A DNA stretch of 64,000 bases from Panax quinquefolius (lineage: Eukaryota > Streptophyta > Magnoliopsida > Apiales > Araliaceae). Positions within the stretch are counted from its first letter, which is position 1. Each line of letters opens with the position of its first letter. This document shows, one piece after another, positions 1-11,216 of the stretch. A program made the translations under genes and the position numbers. Location of the stretch: NCBI GenBank assembly GCA_020205615.1, contig JAINUW010000600.1, positions 310,001 to 374,000 of the forward strand, read 5' to 3'. The notes under the pieces were generated by a model, which did no database searches, had not been told where the DNA came from, and saw only the letters and a program-made list of their open reading frames with translations.

Positions 1-2
1 CA

Positions 3-617
3 GTATGTTGGGAAGAGATGGGTGAAGCAACATTGTTGGGACCAGAGTTGGTACGTATTACTACAGAAAAGATCCAAATGATTCGATAATGCATACAAAT
101 GACATAAGATCGAAAAAAGAGTTATGCGGATCCTCATCGAAAGGACGTGAAATTTAGTGTTGGGGATCATGTATTGTTTCGTGTAGCTCCATGGAAGGGA
201 GTAACAAGATTTGGGAAGAGAGGAAAGCTCAATCTACGATTTATTGGTCCATTTCAGATTCTTGACCGAGTAGGAAATGTAGCCTATAGACTCGCGTTAC
301 CTCCAAGTATGTCTCGTGTTCATAATGTTTTTCACATATATGTGCTTCGTAAATATGTGAAAGACCCGAACCACATTATTAAGTTAGAACTAGATGAAAT
401 AGCTGAAGATTTAACGTACGAGGAGGTACCAGTTAAGATCTTTGATAGGAAGGAGCATGTCCTACTTACAAAGGTCATACCACAAATTAAAGTTTTGTGG
501 AGGAACCATGCTATTGAGGAAATGACCTGGGAGTTGGAAACGGAAATGAAAGCGAGGTATCCTCACCTTTTTGAAACACCATGTACGTACGTCAATTTCG
601 AGGACGAAATTTTATAA
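3..617 (+). pseudogene. pol: Integrase C-terminus and chromodomain-like tail of gypsy A pol (decayed)
   Basis: The translation shows the end of a gypsy integrase (CWEE..GE...LLGPELV), a SYADPHRK-like basic stretch, then the GPY/F-type module (GKRGKLNLRFIGPFQILDRVG, split here by function: RFIGPF core, followed by VAYRLALPP). The tail (IFDRKEHVLLTKVIPQIKVLWRNHAIEEMTWELE) has the Tekay/Del chromodomain form, expected to tether integration complexes to chromatin. Two in-frame stops occur near 91-108, before the open stretch from 147, so it cannot make a full pol. The reading frame ends 11 bases before the LTR, as usual for this group. The family assignment is secure; the lineage is judged from recognition only. 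Confidence 0.85.
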
Positions 618-628
618 GGAGGGGAGGT
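618..628 (+). other. Polypurine tract of element A
   Basis: A purine-rich stretch (AAGGAGGGGAGG) lies between the pol stop and the first TG of the LTR at 629, the position where plus-strand DNA synthesis is primed in LTR retrotransposons. Confidence 0.7.
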
Positions 629-762
629 TGTAAGACCCCAATTTATTATTAATGAAATTGAATTTTCTCTATTTATTATTTTGAAATAGTAAGGGTTGAT
701 TTGATTAATGTGGTTAGTTATGGGTAAAATGCGTAAATATTTTAAATAAGCAAGTGGTTATA

Positions 763-828
763 AAATATTCACTGTTGTCGGGGAATATTCGTTTGGTCGT
801 GGAATATTCTTACTATCGGAGAATATTC
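763..828 (+). promoter_or_regulatory. Array of four heat-shock-element-like dyads in LTR A
   Basis: GAATATTC occurs at 783-790, 802-809 and 821-828, exactly 19 bp apart, with a weaker AAATATTC at 763-770. Each fits GAAnnTTC, the inverted pentamer pair of plant heat-shock elements, and the spacing is about two helical turns. It lies in the presumed U3 region, over 1 kb upstream of the TATA box. Heat regulation is inference only; a simple minisatellite is the alternative. Confidence 0.4.
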
Positions 829-1955
829 GTACGACGACGTAGCCTTGTGTGGTCCCCATAACGAAAAGCGATTGGATGAAAAAAACGACAAGTATAAGTT
901 GTTTATAAATAACGGTGTAGTTGTTACCGTTAATACCGTTAAAATACCCAGTGGTTAAAACACAGTAGCACACGGTATTGCACCAATTATGGATTCTTAC
1001 GTAAGAAGGCACTACTCAATAATTGTTACAGTAATTACTTTTTAATATTTTATTTTATTAATTCAATAATTGCTACGTTGATATTTTATATTATTGTTGT
1101 TTCAATAATTGTCATTATATAGTATTTTCCATTATCAGATCAATAATTAATATTATTTGAATAGTATTATTAGATAGCATTATTGACAAAGTCTAGAAAG
1201 TTCTGTCTAATGAGAGGTTTGGTCACCTAATTGCGCGCCAGTAAGGAGAAATCCTTATTGGAAAGCCGCCACTTTCTTAGGAGAACTACCGGTTTATCGA
1301 TATTGTGATTCGTAATATTATTTGTGAATAATTAATTATTGATTTATATGATAAGGAAAATATTCATTTTATGTGGATATAGATGGAGAAAATTTTAAAG
1401 TAACAATTGTTGAAAATTTAATATTTTATCTTTTTTGATAAAATAATTCATTTAAATATATTATTATATTTTAATAATATAATAATGGTGATATTTTTAC
1501 AATGAATGTGGGATATATGAATAAATGAGGAGGAAGAGTATTTCTGTTACTAAAAATATTTAAAACATGTTTTTCATGTCTGTGGACCCCATTTCTTGAC
1601 TGAAATTTGATTATAGCCTATAAAATCGTCCGTATGTGGATTTCGGTCAACTTCTACTTGGAATTTGGAATAACTTTCTTCTGTAAAGTTGTAGAGAATT
1701 AAATTTCCTATAGAACGGACATAAGATTTTAATTTTTCTGATAAAAGGGCTATTTATTATGAGGTATTGAAGTTCTGGAATAATTAATTTTTGAAGTTTT
1801 AAATATTTTTTTAATAAAAACGTTTTTTACATTTTGTGGGCCCCACTTGCATGTGTTAAATTGCTAAAATCATATTAAAAGGTGTGCATAGGAATTTTTA
1901 TTATAAATAATTATATTTTATTGAAGTTTCTACTTTGGTGTTCTAAGCATTTTTC

Positions 1956-1963
1956 TATAAATA
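1956..1963 (+). promoter_or_regulatory. TATA box of LTR A
   Basis: TATAAATA, followed about 50 bp later by CTTTCTCTCTCTATATT, fits a plant core promoter and start region within the LTR. The start site itself cannot be set from sequence. Confidence 0.55.
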
Positions 1964-2521
1964 GGGTGCTTATGTTAGAATTGAAAATCACACCAGAAAC
2001 TGAAATCTTTCTCTCTCTATATTATCGAGCGTATTCTTTTGAGCATATTGATACTTTGAGTGTTACTATATGGTGCAAGTTTCTTCAGCACTATATCCAG
2101 TATTCTAGTCAGAAGTATTGTCTTTTCGAGGTAAGGGATGTTATTTTTTTTTAAAATGATATCATTTCTTCTAATATCATTATGCCGAAATATTGGTAAT
2201 ATTTTTCTTGTGAAATTGTTGTCTTTTAGTGTCGGGGTTACTATTCACGTATACGGAACTATTCACGTATACGGCACTATTCACAGAAAAATTAAATTTT
2301 AGTTTTTTGACCAAAATATCTATTATGGATACTAGCTTTGATTGTATCCATGTTTTGATCATTCTTGTATTTTACTTCACTATGGTTATTTATGAAGTAT
2401 TTTTGAACTTGGACTGTTTACAGTACGAATCCTTATTATTTGTTCTTTTGTTTCACTGGATTCATTTTCTTTAAAATATTTTTCATCTTCCTTAGTCCTA
2501 AATGATGATATTACTGAATAA

Positions 2522-2648
2522 CTTTGGCCTGTAGTGCAAAGATGTTTAATTTTCTTATGAATATCTTTGGCCCGTAGTGCAAAGATGTACAAGTGTTGAG
2601 ATGAACATGACCAACTGATGAATATCTTTGGCCTGTAGTGCAAAGATG
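2522..2648 (+). repeat. Three copies of a self-complementary 23-25 bp repeat
   Basis: ATCTTTGGCCTGTAGTGCAAAGAT-type units lie at 2522-2544, 2563-2587 and 2624-2648. Each can fold, since CTTTG pairs with CAAAG. They are near-identical but unevenly spaced, with different intervening sequence, so this is not a plain tandem repeat. They lie downstream of the TATA box, so they would be transcribed. Confidence 0.75.
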
Positions 2649-3211
2649 AATATTTGATTTAAGAAGTATATTGATTGATGTTATAGGGATAAAATATTGA
2701 TGATGGACTTTTAAATTCATAAATAATAGTAGATTTCATTCTCTACGTAACTCTTCTATGAATTATTATTTCCGATGCGAATATTGATCTGAAACTTGTT
2801 GTCTATTATATTTTATCAGATTTTTCCCTGTTGAGGACTAACGATAATTTGGTCTATATTATCTTAGTCATAATATTCTTTACTGGGCTAGTTGAGCTCA
2901 CCCTTTTCATTTTTGTTCTATTTTTCTTCTCAAGAGGCGAGAATGTAGCGAGTACTAGTCGGGATATGGAGTGAAGGTTCTAGAAAGTCGTTTTAGTAGT
3001 CCTCACTATTTTGTAAAATAATGTATTAATAATTGTAATGAGGACTTATTTGAGTGTTGATATTGTCTAGAAGACAATATTTGTTTTTAAACTCAGTTTA
3101 TGTGTTGTCGTATTTTTCACGACAATTGTATTAATAAAGTTGTAGTTGTTTCTGTACCATGTATTTGGCGACTCAGAATGGGTGTTGTATACCTATTTTG
3201 GGGGCATCACA

Positions 3212-5595
3212 ATCAGCCCTTTGTACTATATATTGTGCACAAACATCTAAACGTTACACGTACAAAAATCCCCTATATTAGGGTTGTTCGTCTAAGTTTG
3301 AATTTAGAATTTCCGCACTAACGAAAGTTTAGTTTGGAACTAGCTTATCAGTGACTCTAGAATTTTAGAACACTATTCAACTTCCATCAATAAAGGTTTA
3401 ATACGAGAATGTATAACTGAACAAGGCTATTAAAGTCAAAGATCGGATATCAACAATATATATAACTGAATAACATGATTTACATGCCAAGTGCTATATT
3501 CAAAGGAGTTAGAACAATCTTTTATGAATCGATGTATTAGAATAAAATATGCGTCGAATGATAATAAAGAAAATAAAGCTCGCTCAGTGTAACGAATTAG
3601 GTTACAAGAGCTTGCACAAACATACTCAAGATAAACTAGGCTTGCTCAACCTTACAAGAATTTTAGGAACTTGTACAATAACAATTTAGAAATGGGAACA
3701 TGCATTCAATATGAAAAGAATTAAGTTAGAAAGCTTGCTCAATGTAAAGAGTTAAGGTTTAGGAACTTGCCTTGTTTGTAAGCTACACAAGTGTAAAATA
3801 ATCTCCAATTACCCTACACATATCATTACAATCGCAACAATAATTAGTTGTATGAATATTTACACAATGGGTATTAAGCCATCATTTAGGTCATAACCCT
3901 AACCTAGTACCTAACCATTTAGGTTAACATACTTAACGAATCTAAAATTGCATTACGAGCCAACATAACTTACTTGTTCATTTCTAACTTTTGAAAACAT
4001 CACTTTTAGTTTCATTGTATAACTCAATTAACAATCACCTAAAACTCTTTTATACTTCGCATTACAACACCTTACAATCTGTTATTGTAGTCCACTTTAT
4101 GTTTTAATATCCTTAACATGCATACTAAACTAACCCAAGTCCGTTACGCATGACCTGCAATTAAGAAGACTTCACTTACAGTGACTGGTTACTCGCGTTG
4201 TCGCGCCAAGAATAACATCTGGGCTATCATGGCATACCATTCGACGACAAGACGCGACAACTTCGTGCCGAGCAAAATAGGTGTGCTGCATGATGTACTG
4301 CATTTCATTTGCGAGAACCTCGAAAATAAACGCTGCTTTGGCCAAAAATCACAATTTTACAGAATTTCACCACACTTCAACATCTAAAACTTTGTAATAT
4401 TATAGTTACACATGCTAAACACCATTCTACATACAAAACATTACATAAACACCATTTGAAGAATCAAAACTATATTTTTTTTTCCAAACTTCTTCATTTT
4501 TATACTTTTAACGATTTTGATCGCTATGAACTCGTTCCTTAATCAATTGTTATGATTCGAACTACATTGTTTTCATTCCTTAACATATTAACACAATCCA
4601 GCAACAAATTTCAAATTACAAGACATATAAAACATCAATTTTCGTACTTTCTAACCCATACTATATGAACATAACACTGATATTCCATTTTCTTCCTCAA
4701 ACCCAGTTTCTCATAAATTTGATAACTGATATACAATCACAGATGATAACCAACCAATTTATCAAGTGTATACATATATTCAATCATCCACGTGACTTAA
4801 TAATTTATAGAAAATTTTCACAGAGAACTCAAAACATAAAAAAATTAGAACTACAATATACCTTACTCCTTGTTTATTGAAGCAATTGATATGCAGTGGC
4901 TTCAATCCCTTCCACAGCAAAACCCTAAATCTCTTGGCAATTCTCTTTGTGTTTTTCTCTCTTCTTCCAAGCTCTCTCTCTCAACCCTTTACTGATAACT
5001 AGACTTAGAGAAAAATAAGACGCATATGCAATATAACTGGCCTCTCCTACGTACATCAGGTAAAAACACAAAAAGACTCGCGTCAGTTGAATAAGCCAAA
5101 GACCACAAGGCCTTGTTTGGCTACCAAACCACTTTATAAAGTAGATCATTTTTATATTATTATATTATATAGTTTCCAATTGTCACACTTTAGATAATTT
5201 AAATAACATAGTTTTATTGATTTAAATAACTTATAACGGTACTTTAAAATTATTTCTCTTATAGTTACCATTATAAATAATAATTAATTTTATATCTAAT
5301 TTAATTAATAAACTAGACACATCACTTTATTTAATTTATTTATTTTCATTAAATTAAACAATTTATTTAGCTTAATTATTTTCTTAAATATTAGGCAATT
5401 GGTTTAATTTAATTACTTCCTTAAATTAAATCCTTCAGATCAACACTCAATTTAATTATCAATAATCAATTTAGTTACTAAATTAATTCATCACAATTCA
5501 TAAATTATTTATTTTCCTCAATAAATAAATTATTTAAAATATTTATTTAATTCAATAAATATTTAAATTAAATTATAAATTTCTCGATCGTTACA
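3212..5595 (-). repeat. LTR C1, minus orientation, split by element A
   Basis: Almost collinear with 46412-48835 of the solo LTR C2 (for example GCACAAACATCTAAACGTTA at the left and CTCGATCGTTACA at the right end). On the minus strand it starts TGTAACGATCGAG at 5595. The 582 bases that would complete it are absent because element A interrupts it at 3211/3212. It lies in the gag region of Athila-1; the base run after it, AAGTA (5596-5600), is the candidate target duplication. Whether it is solo or part of a full element is not visible. A GC-richer block (4180-4330) replaces an unrelated-looking block in C2. No gene is seen. Confidence 0.8.
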
Positions 5596-6416
5596 AAGTA
5601 CCATAGAGGCAAATCCAAGAAGAGAATGGAAGGAACAATGTCAAGTGATTACACTTAGGTCTAGAAAATAGGTTGCAAAAAATCAGCATGGTGCGCCCGC
5701 GCCATTTTTACAAAGGGAGGACACGCGGCCGCGCGAGACAGAAAACTCGTCTACTATGAAAGTGAATGATGAAGATTCTAGATAAAAGCAAGAAGAGAAG
5801 AATAAAGAAGGATCATTTGAGAAGCCCGTGAATAAAATACCAATAGTTCAACCTCCGATTCCTTATCCACAGAGATTGCATAAGTAGAGGGAAGACAAGC
5901 AGTTTAGTAAGTTCTTGAAGGTCTTTAAAAAGCTTCGGATTAACATACCCTTCGCTGACAAAGTTCATGATGGGTATCTTGTCAAGGAAGAAGAGATTAA
6001 AAGATTTTGAGATAGTGGCCTTGATGGAGGAATGCAGTGCAGTGCTTCAACAAAAATTACCTCCAAAGCTGAAGGATCCGGGCAGTTTTACTATACCATG
6101 CACAATTGGAAAGATGAGTTTTAACAAGTGTTTGTGTGATCTTGGGGCAAGTATTAATTTGATGCCCTTGTCAGTATTTAATCAGTTGGGACGACCGGCT
6201 CCAAGGCCGACAAATATTTCTTTACAGCTTGCTGACAGGTCTATCACTTATCCACGGGGAATTATTGAAGATGTTTTAGTAAAAGTGGATAAATTCATCT
6301 TTCCGGCTGATTTTATCATTTTAGATTATGTAAAAGATAGGAGTATACCAATCATACTTGGAAGACCATTCCTAGCCATAGGAAGGACCTTGATAGACGT
6401 TCAAAAAGGGGAACTC
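5596..6416 (+). pseudogene. Athila-1 gag end and aspartic protease, interrupted
   Basis: A decayed gag end (VITLRS-like motif near 5646, immediately followed by a stop) leads into PPIPYPQRLHK and KFLKVFKKLRINIPFAD, the usual Athila gag-protease linker. The open stretch from 5967 contains the retropepsin: EECSAVLQ, KLKDPGSFTIPCTIG, the active-site region CDLGASINLMPLS, LADRSITYPRGI, and the flap-end motif IILGRPFLA. It breaks off at DVQKGEL, exactly where element D inserts (6417), and the continuation VQDQEVTFN resumes at 18888. There is a frame disruption near 5960 and a GC-rich cassette at 5687-5737 in the linker. Confidence 0.85.
5687..5737 (+). repeat. GC-rich bipartite cassette, copy 1 (Athila-1 linker)
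   Basis: GTGCGCCCGCGCC, 17 bases of ordinary sequence, then CACGCGGCCGCGCGAG. The second half is identical over 16 bases to 25506-25521 in the Athila-1 LTR, and a similar arrangement occurs at 22478-22523. It stands out sharply from AT-rich flanks. Confidence 0.7.
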
Positions 6417-9400
6417 TGTGATGCCCCCAAATTCGGGTATCTTCCAACCTGACATATGGTGCTACACGGTACTCATAACTATACAATCATTCCATTGAAA
6501 ACACAACATAATGAATGTATTAACAATCTTCTTAGTACAATCAAAGTGAAATCCTTTCCCAAGTTTATAAACTGATTACATCATTCGTTGTTCGTAAGTA
6601 TAATACATACAATCATACAAATCTATTAAAAGATGGTTAGCTATCCATCTTATCCTTGCCCTTATTTCTCTTAGCTTTCTCAGTATGCTCGGCTTTAACT
6701 GCAATCATATAATTCACGAAAGAAGTGAGCATAACAAGCTCAGCAAGTCTAACAAAGAATAATATCAATACTACATTCGTGAATTATATGAAAATAATCC
6801 ATAACTCAACAAAAGTCATGAAGTATTATGAAACCTTAATACTTAACAATTCGTAACATCAATTCCCAAAGTATATAATAGTTTAGGAATTCTGAACCGG
6901 TAGAAAGACCATGAACAGTAACTTTCTGTTTTCATACTTGAAAAGGACATCACAGCACTAAGGCTGTACATCCGGCATTTCTTACGAGCACTTCTAGGTG
7001 ATTAGCCTATAGTACTCTGTGTTGATCAACATTCAACTGTTAAACGTATTTATGTTTAAGTTTTGGAAAACTCATGTGCCCATCGTATAAACGATGAAAA
7101 ATACTTTTGTTTGTTTATAGACAAACTTACCTTTGAATCCGTACCAAATACTTGGTATATGATAGCGTTATCATTTCTATATAGAAAGATATATATATAA
7201 ATCAATCTATCTCTTACGAATAGTCTAGCCGAGTTAAAACTGGCATCGACCCTTTCGTTAAAATCATTCATGCAACTCATTACAATGAATCACAGAAAAC
7301 TCGACTAACACAAAGGTTAAACAAGCGTTTAAGAAAAATTGCCTTCAAGCGTCTTCGAATAAATTATTCGACTGTTCTCAGCCTTTACAGAATCTACATG
7401 ATATATTCACATAGCACACTGTAATTAGCTACCAAACAATCAATCACATTATTTCTACTAAATTCTTTCTCTTCTATGTTTTAGTTGACTTCATTTCATT
7501 AATAAAATCAATTCGACTTACTACCTTTCATCCCAACTTGTTAACAATCTTACGTTATTATCTGGACTCGATCATCATTGATGAAGTACCGATGTCAATT
7601 ACCGTTCACGATTTATTTCTTAACACATCGTGTTCTTCGTTACCATACTAACAACTCGCGTTCAATTCCTAAGTTTATCACCATATACACTAGTATATGT
7701 AACATAGGAATAGTTTTAGTATGCTTATTAAGTATATAAACTTAAATTATACAGGTCTTGAAACAATTGGAGTTCAAACCTAACTTGTCTAACAAATGCC
7801 CTGCCTCGGCGCCACTGCATGCGTGGCCTCTATATACATATCACTGTCATGGGTCATGGGTTTGCGATACCTAAGCCACGGTCTCGATATTTGGCGTGAA
7901 ACCTATACTCGTGAATGCACGCTGCAATTGCCACTCTTCAAGAGGTCATTACACTGCATTGTGCAGTCTTTGCGGCATGCAACACTTATAAGCTATGTCT
8001 GGCGCTACTGCCACGCTGAACCTCAAAGATTAGAAAAATTTTATAAATAAATTTTTTAGTGAACTTCCCGGCTTCATAACTTCTTCGTTATAAGTCTGAT
8101 TTGATCCGTTCAAAAGCCTACAACTCCCATTTTACATACTCTACGCGTTCATATAAGAATTTTATAATTCCGAATCCGTTAACTCAAAATTCACTTCTAA
8201 GTTCGTTATCGAGCGTTCGTTAAACGCTTTCGAGCATTCAATACTCGTTTTCTTCGTTTTAAGTCAAAATCCGACGATTCTTAAGCCCACGACTCTTAAA
8301 TACCTTATCTCACGTGTTGACATTGAAAATCAATGTTTTCAAGTCTCACGACAACTTTTGACTACTAATCCAGAATTTCTACGTTTTAGACGTTTAACGT
8401 CGAATTCCGTAAAATTCTCCATAACTTTGTTACTAGTGTTCTATATGCGAAATCAAATGGAACACTCCATTGATTTCATATCTACGTCCTAACCAAGAAA
8501 GATGTACATATCCTAAAAGCGATGGTGTTCAATTTTTCCATCAATAACCAAGTTCATCAATTAATATTTCAAACCGTGTAAACTTACGTAAACCCTTACG
8601 ATTTTCATTTACATATGACTTATAAAGGTTTTACATATTACAAGCCATCCTTATTCCTCGATAAGAGGCATGCTCCACCAATCTATGATTCTTTATAACA
8701 AAGAAATCAAAAGGATGGAAAACTAATACTAATGGAATATTACCTTTCCGATCTTTGTGTTCTTGTTAAAATCTCTAATGAAAAGCTTCAAAGTGAGATG
8801 ATTGCTTATGTCTAGCTCTCTCTCTTTCTCTCTCAATATAAGTTGGATGATCTCTTGGAAAACCAAAAACAACCAACTTAAGCCTTCTTTTTATAGGCAA
8901 TTCAAATGTAGGGCTTTTCGGTCTTTTCTCCCCACCTCCTTATTATTCACTACTTTATCACCAAGTAAAATACTTGGTGATCAAGTAGTTCACTTTACTT
9001 GGCCACCAAGTGGCCGGCCCACATGCTCATGGGTCATCTCCATGGGTTGCCCCATGGGTTTTACCCATTCGGTGACCCATCGATTCGATCCACGATTCGG
9101 TTTCTTGGATCGATGTTAATTAAATATAACGGTGGGCCTTGACTTGGTCTTAAACACATAATTCATTGGGCTTGATTACTCAATTACTTGGCCTTGATAT
9201 AATCCAAATCCATTTGGATTATACTAAGTCCTAAACTCGAAGTCCATAACACCAATCGTATTCTACACGTAACATTCACGCATTCTCTTCGTATAATACT
9301 CGTACGATAATCGTATTTGTTCTTTGTATTAAATCTTTGTATTATACTTGTATACTAAATAGTATCACACTCGTATAACGTATGGATAATGATTATCGTA

Positions 9401-9809
9401 ATTCATTATACGTATCTCATTTTCTTCTCGGAAATCATTCTTCTCAACCCTTAGGTTTTAAGTATGCAGGTGAAAACTTCATTTGCCATAAATGAAATAT
9501 TATTAAATATTCCATCTCGTCTTCATATTCTATCATTACACATTTCTCAGAATTTCAAACTATACCCGAGAAGAAATAGATGAATAGTGTTTTTACAGGA
9601 ATTTCTCAGAAAACTTTTATTTTTGTCTTGGAAATTCAAAACAATTAATTCTAGCACATAGCCAGAATACTAACCACATCTGCACATTCTAGGTCATAGA
9701 ACGACCTTCACATAGCTTACTCACATAAATAATCAATTAAATTCATTTAATTCACATAATCAAATAAAAATTTAATTCTCATACAAATCCGATTTTCTCG
9801 GGCATTACA
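6417..9809 (-). repeat. 3' LTR of element D
   Basis: A 3393-bp LTR (minus strand TGTAATGCCCGAG ... GGGGCATCACA), next to the polypurine tract. It aligns throughout with 15565-18887. It includes the GAGC/GCTC hairpin at 6723-6746, a GC-richer island near 7796-8030 that is much more diverged between the two LTRs than the flanks, and a minus-strand TATA box at 8884-8896. No gene is seen in the LTR. Confidence 0.9.
8884..8896 (-). promoter_or_regulatory. TATA box in 3' LTR of D
   Basis: CTATAAAAAGAAG on the minus strand, conserved at 18016-18028 in the other LTR. In LTR B the corresponding place reads CTAAAAATAGAAGG. Core-promoter use is inferred from motif and conservation. Confidence 0.5.
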
Positions 9810-9826
9810 TTCTCCCCACCCCCCTT
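9810..9826 (-). other. Polypurine tract of element D
   Basis: On the minus strand AAGGGGGGTGGGGAGA lies immediately before the first TG of the 3' LTR. Confidence 0.75.
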
Positions 9827-9849
9827 ATAAGGATTTTGTCCCCTGAATC

Positions 9850-11216
9850 TCGCTTATAATTGCATAAATAAATGAGGAAAATTTTCCTTCATTTTACTTT
9901 CGAGTTCCCACGTTGCTTATTCAACATTGTGGTTTCTCCATATTACGTTCACCAAAGGTATTATCTTATTTCTCAAAACTTGTTCCTTCCTATCAACATT
10001 CTGAATTAAAAGTTCTTCATACGATAAATCTTTCTCTATCTGAATAGATTCATACTCTATTACCTGTTTATAGTCCGGTTTATAGGGACGCAACACAGAC
10101 ACGTAAAACACATTGTGAATACGTTCTATTTCTGGAGGAAAGGCTACTTCATAAGCTAACTCTCCTACCCTTCTTAAAATCTCAAAAGATCCTATAAACC
10201 TTGGACTTAAATTTCCTTTCTTTCTAAAACGTATCTTTCCTTTCTAAGGCGATGCTTTCAGAAAGACATAAGACCCTACATCGAATTCTCTCTTTTCTTT
10301 GTGAGGATCGGCATACTTGTTTTGCCTATCTTGAGCCACTACCAATCGAGTACGTATTAGCTTTACTATGTCCGCCATTTGTTATACCAACTCAGGGCCC
10401 AACATCCGACGTTCACCCACTTCATCCCAACACAATGGAGTTCGAAACTTCCTTCCATACAACGCTTCGTAAGGCGGCATGCCTATACTAGCGTGAAAAC
10501 TATTGTTGTACACAAATTCTACCAATGGTAGATGGTCGTCCCAACTCCCTTTGAAATCCATAACGCAAGATCTTAACATATCTTCAAGCGTTTGAATTAT
10601 CCGTTCACTTTGTCCATCCGTTTGGGGATGATACGCCATACTCAATCTTAACTGCGTTCCCATTTGCTCTTGCAAACTTCTCAAAAAGTTCAATGTGAAT
10701 CGTGGATCACGATCTGACACAATCGAAATAGGTACTCCATGTCTTGAAATAATTTCTTTGACATACTATTTAGCTAATTGTTCTAGGTTATACCTAACTC
10801 CTATTGGTAGAAAATGAGCCGATTTTATCAATCGATCAGCTATCACCCAAATAGCATCGTATCCTTTCCTTGTTGTTGGAAGTCCTAACACAAAGTCCAT
10901 TGTGATGTGCTCCCATTTCCTCCGAAATTTCTAATGATTGCAATAACCCACTAGGTCGTTGGTGTTCAACCTTAACTTTCTGACAAGTTAAGCACCTACT
11001 AACATATTCTGCTATCTCCCTTTTCATGTTTGGCCACCAAAAGTTTTGAGGAAGGTCTTGATACATCTTCATACTACCGGGATGTATCGAGTACCTCGAA
11101 CTATGGGACTCGCTCATTATCTCCTCCTTCAATTCGAAATTATTTGGAACCCAAATTCTTCCTTCAAAACGAAGTAATCCCTCCTTATCAAGGTTATACT
11201 TAGTCTTTTCTTCATC
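9850..11216 (-). pseudogene. pol: Integrase and chromodomain-like tail of element D (broken)
   Basis: In reading order on the minus strand: the zinc-binding HHCC region (SSRYSIHPGSMKMYQDL, then CLTCQKVK; 11132-10836), a catalytic core in pieces with SDRDPRF (second catalytic Asp) and HPQTDGQSERII (catalytic Glu) in 10720-10382, and YNNSFHASIGMPPYEALYG. The tail VLRPYKPDY and VDRKEQVLRNKIIP (10111-9917) belongs to the chromodomain-like end. The first catalytic Asp region is in a shifted frame near 10900. The segments are in different frames with stops between them, so no active integrase is possible. Confidence 0.85.

Larger units (their letters stand above)
1..3211 (+). mobile_element. Ty3/gypsy element A, 3' part (pol end + 3' LTR)
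   Basis: This is the right-hand end of a chromovirus-type LTR retrotransposon: the pol C-terminus (3-617), a purine-rich tract, then a 2.6 kb LTR opening TGTAAGACCCC and closing GGGGGCATCACA. The sequence just after it (ATCAGCCC, from 3212) continues a minus-oriented LTR whose complete homologue at 45830-48835 is uninterrupted at that point (GGGGATCAGCCC). Element A is therefore most simply inserted into that LTR, with ATCAG as the candidate right-hand target-site duplication. The 5' LTR and most of pol lie left of the window, so the other duplication copy cannot be checked. Confidence 0.85.
629..3211 (+). repeat. 3' LTR of gypsy element A
   Basis: A 2583-bp LTR starting TG and ending CA, directly after the polypurine tract. 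It holds an array of GAATATTC dyads (763-828), a TATA box (1956-1963) followed by a CT-rich stretch typical of a transcription start, three copies of a hairpin-prone 23-25 bp repeat (2522-2648), and a GAGCTC motif at 2882-2903 that other LTRs here share in form. The short ORFs in it show no family resemblance and I do not regard them as genes. Confidence 0.85.

Noticed and set aside
3205..3225. Deletion or illegitimate recombination joining LTR A to LTR C1
   Set aside because: Insertion of element A into the LTR explains the precise LTR end and the collinear continuation without needing a deletion; the left flank would settle it.
7056..7280. Minus-strand frame conserved in both D LTRs (also 16206-16421)
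   Set aside because: Conservation follows from being in the two LTRs of one element; it is short, has no domain, and LTR conservation alone is not coding evidence.
7796..8050. Open frame in the GC island of the D 3' LTR
   Set aside because: The 5' LTR copy gives a different, shorter frame (16946-17188) with unrelated sequence, so no conserved protein.
8802..9119. Plus-strand frame in the D 3' LTR
   Set aside because: Antisense to the element, in repeated CCCATGGG-type LTR sequence, no family resemblance.
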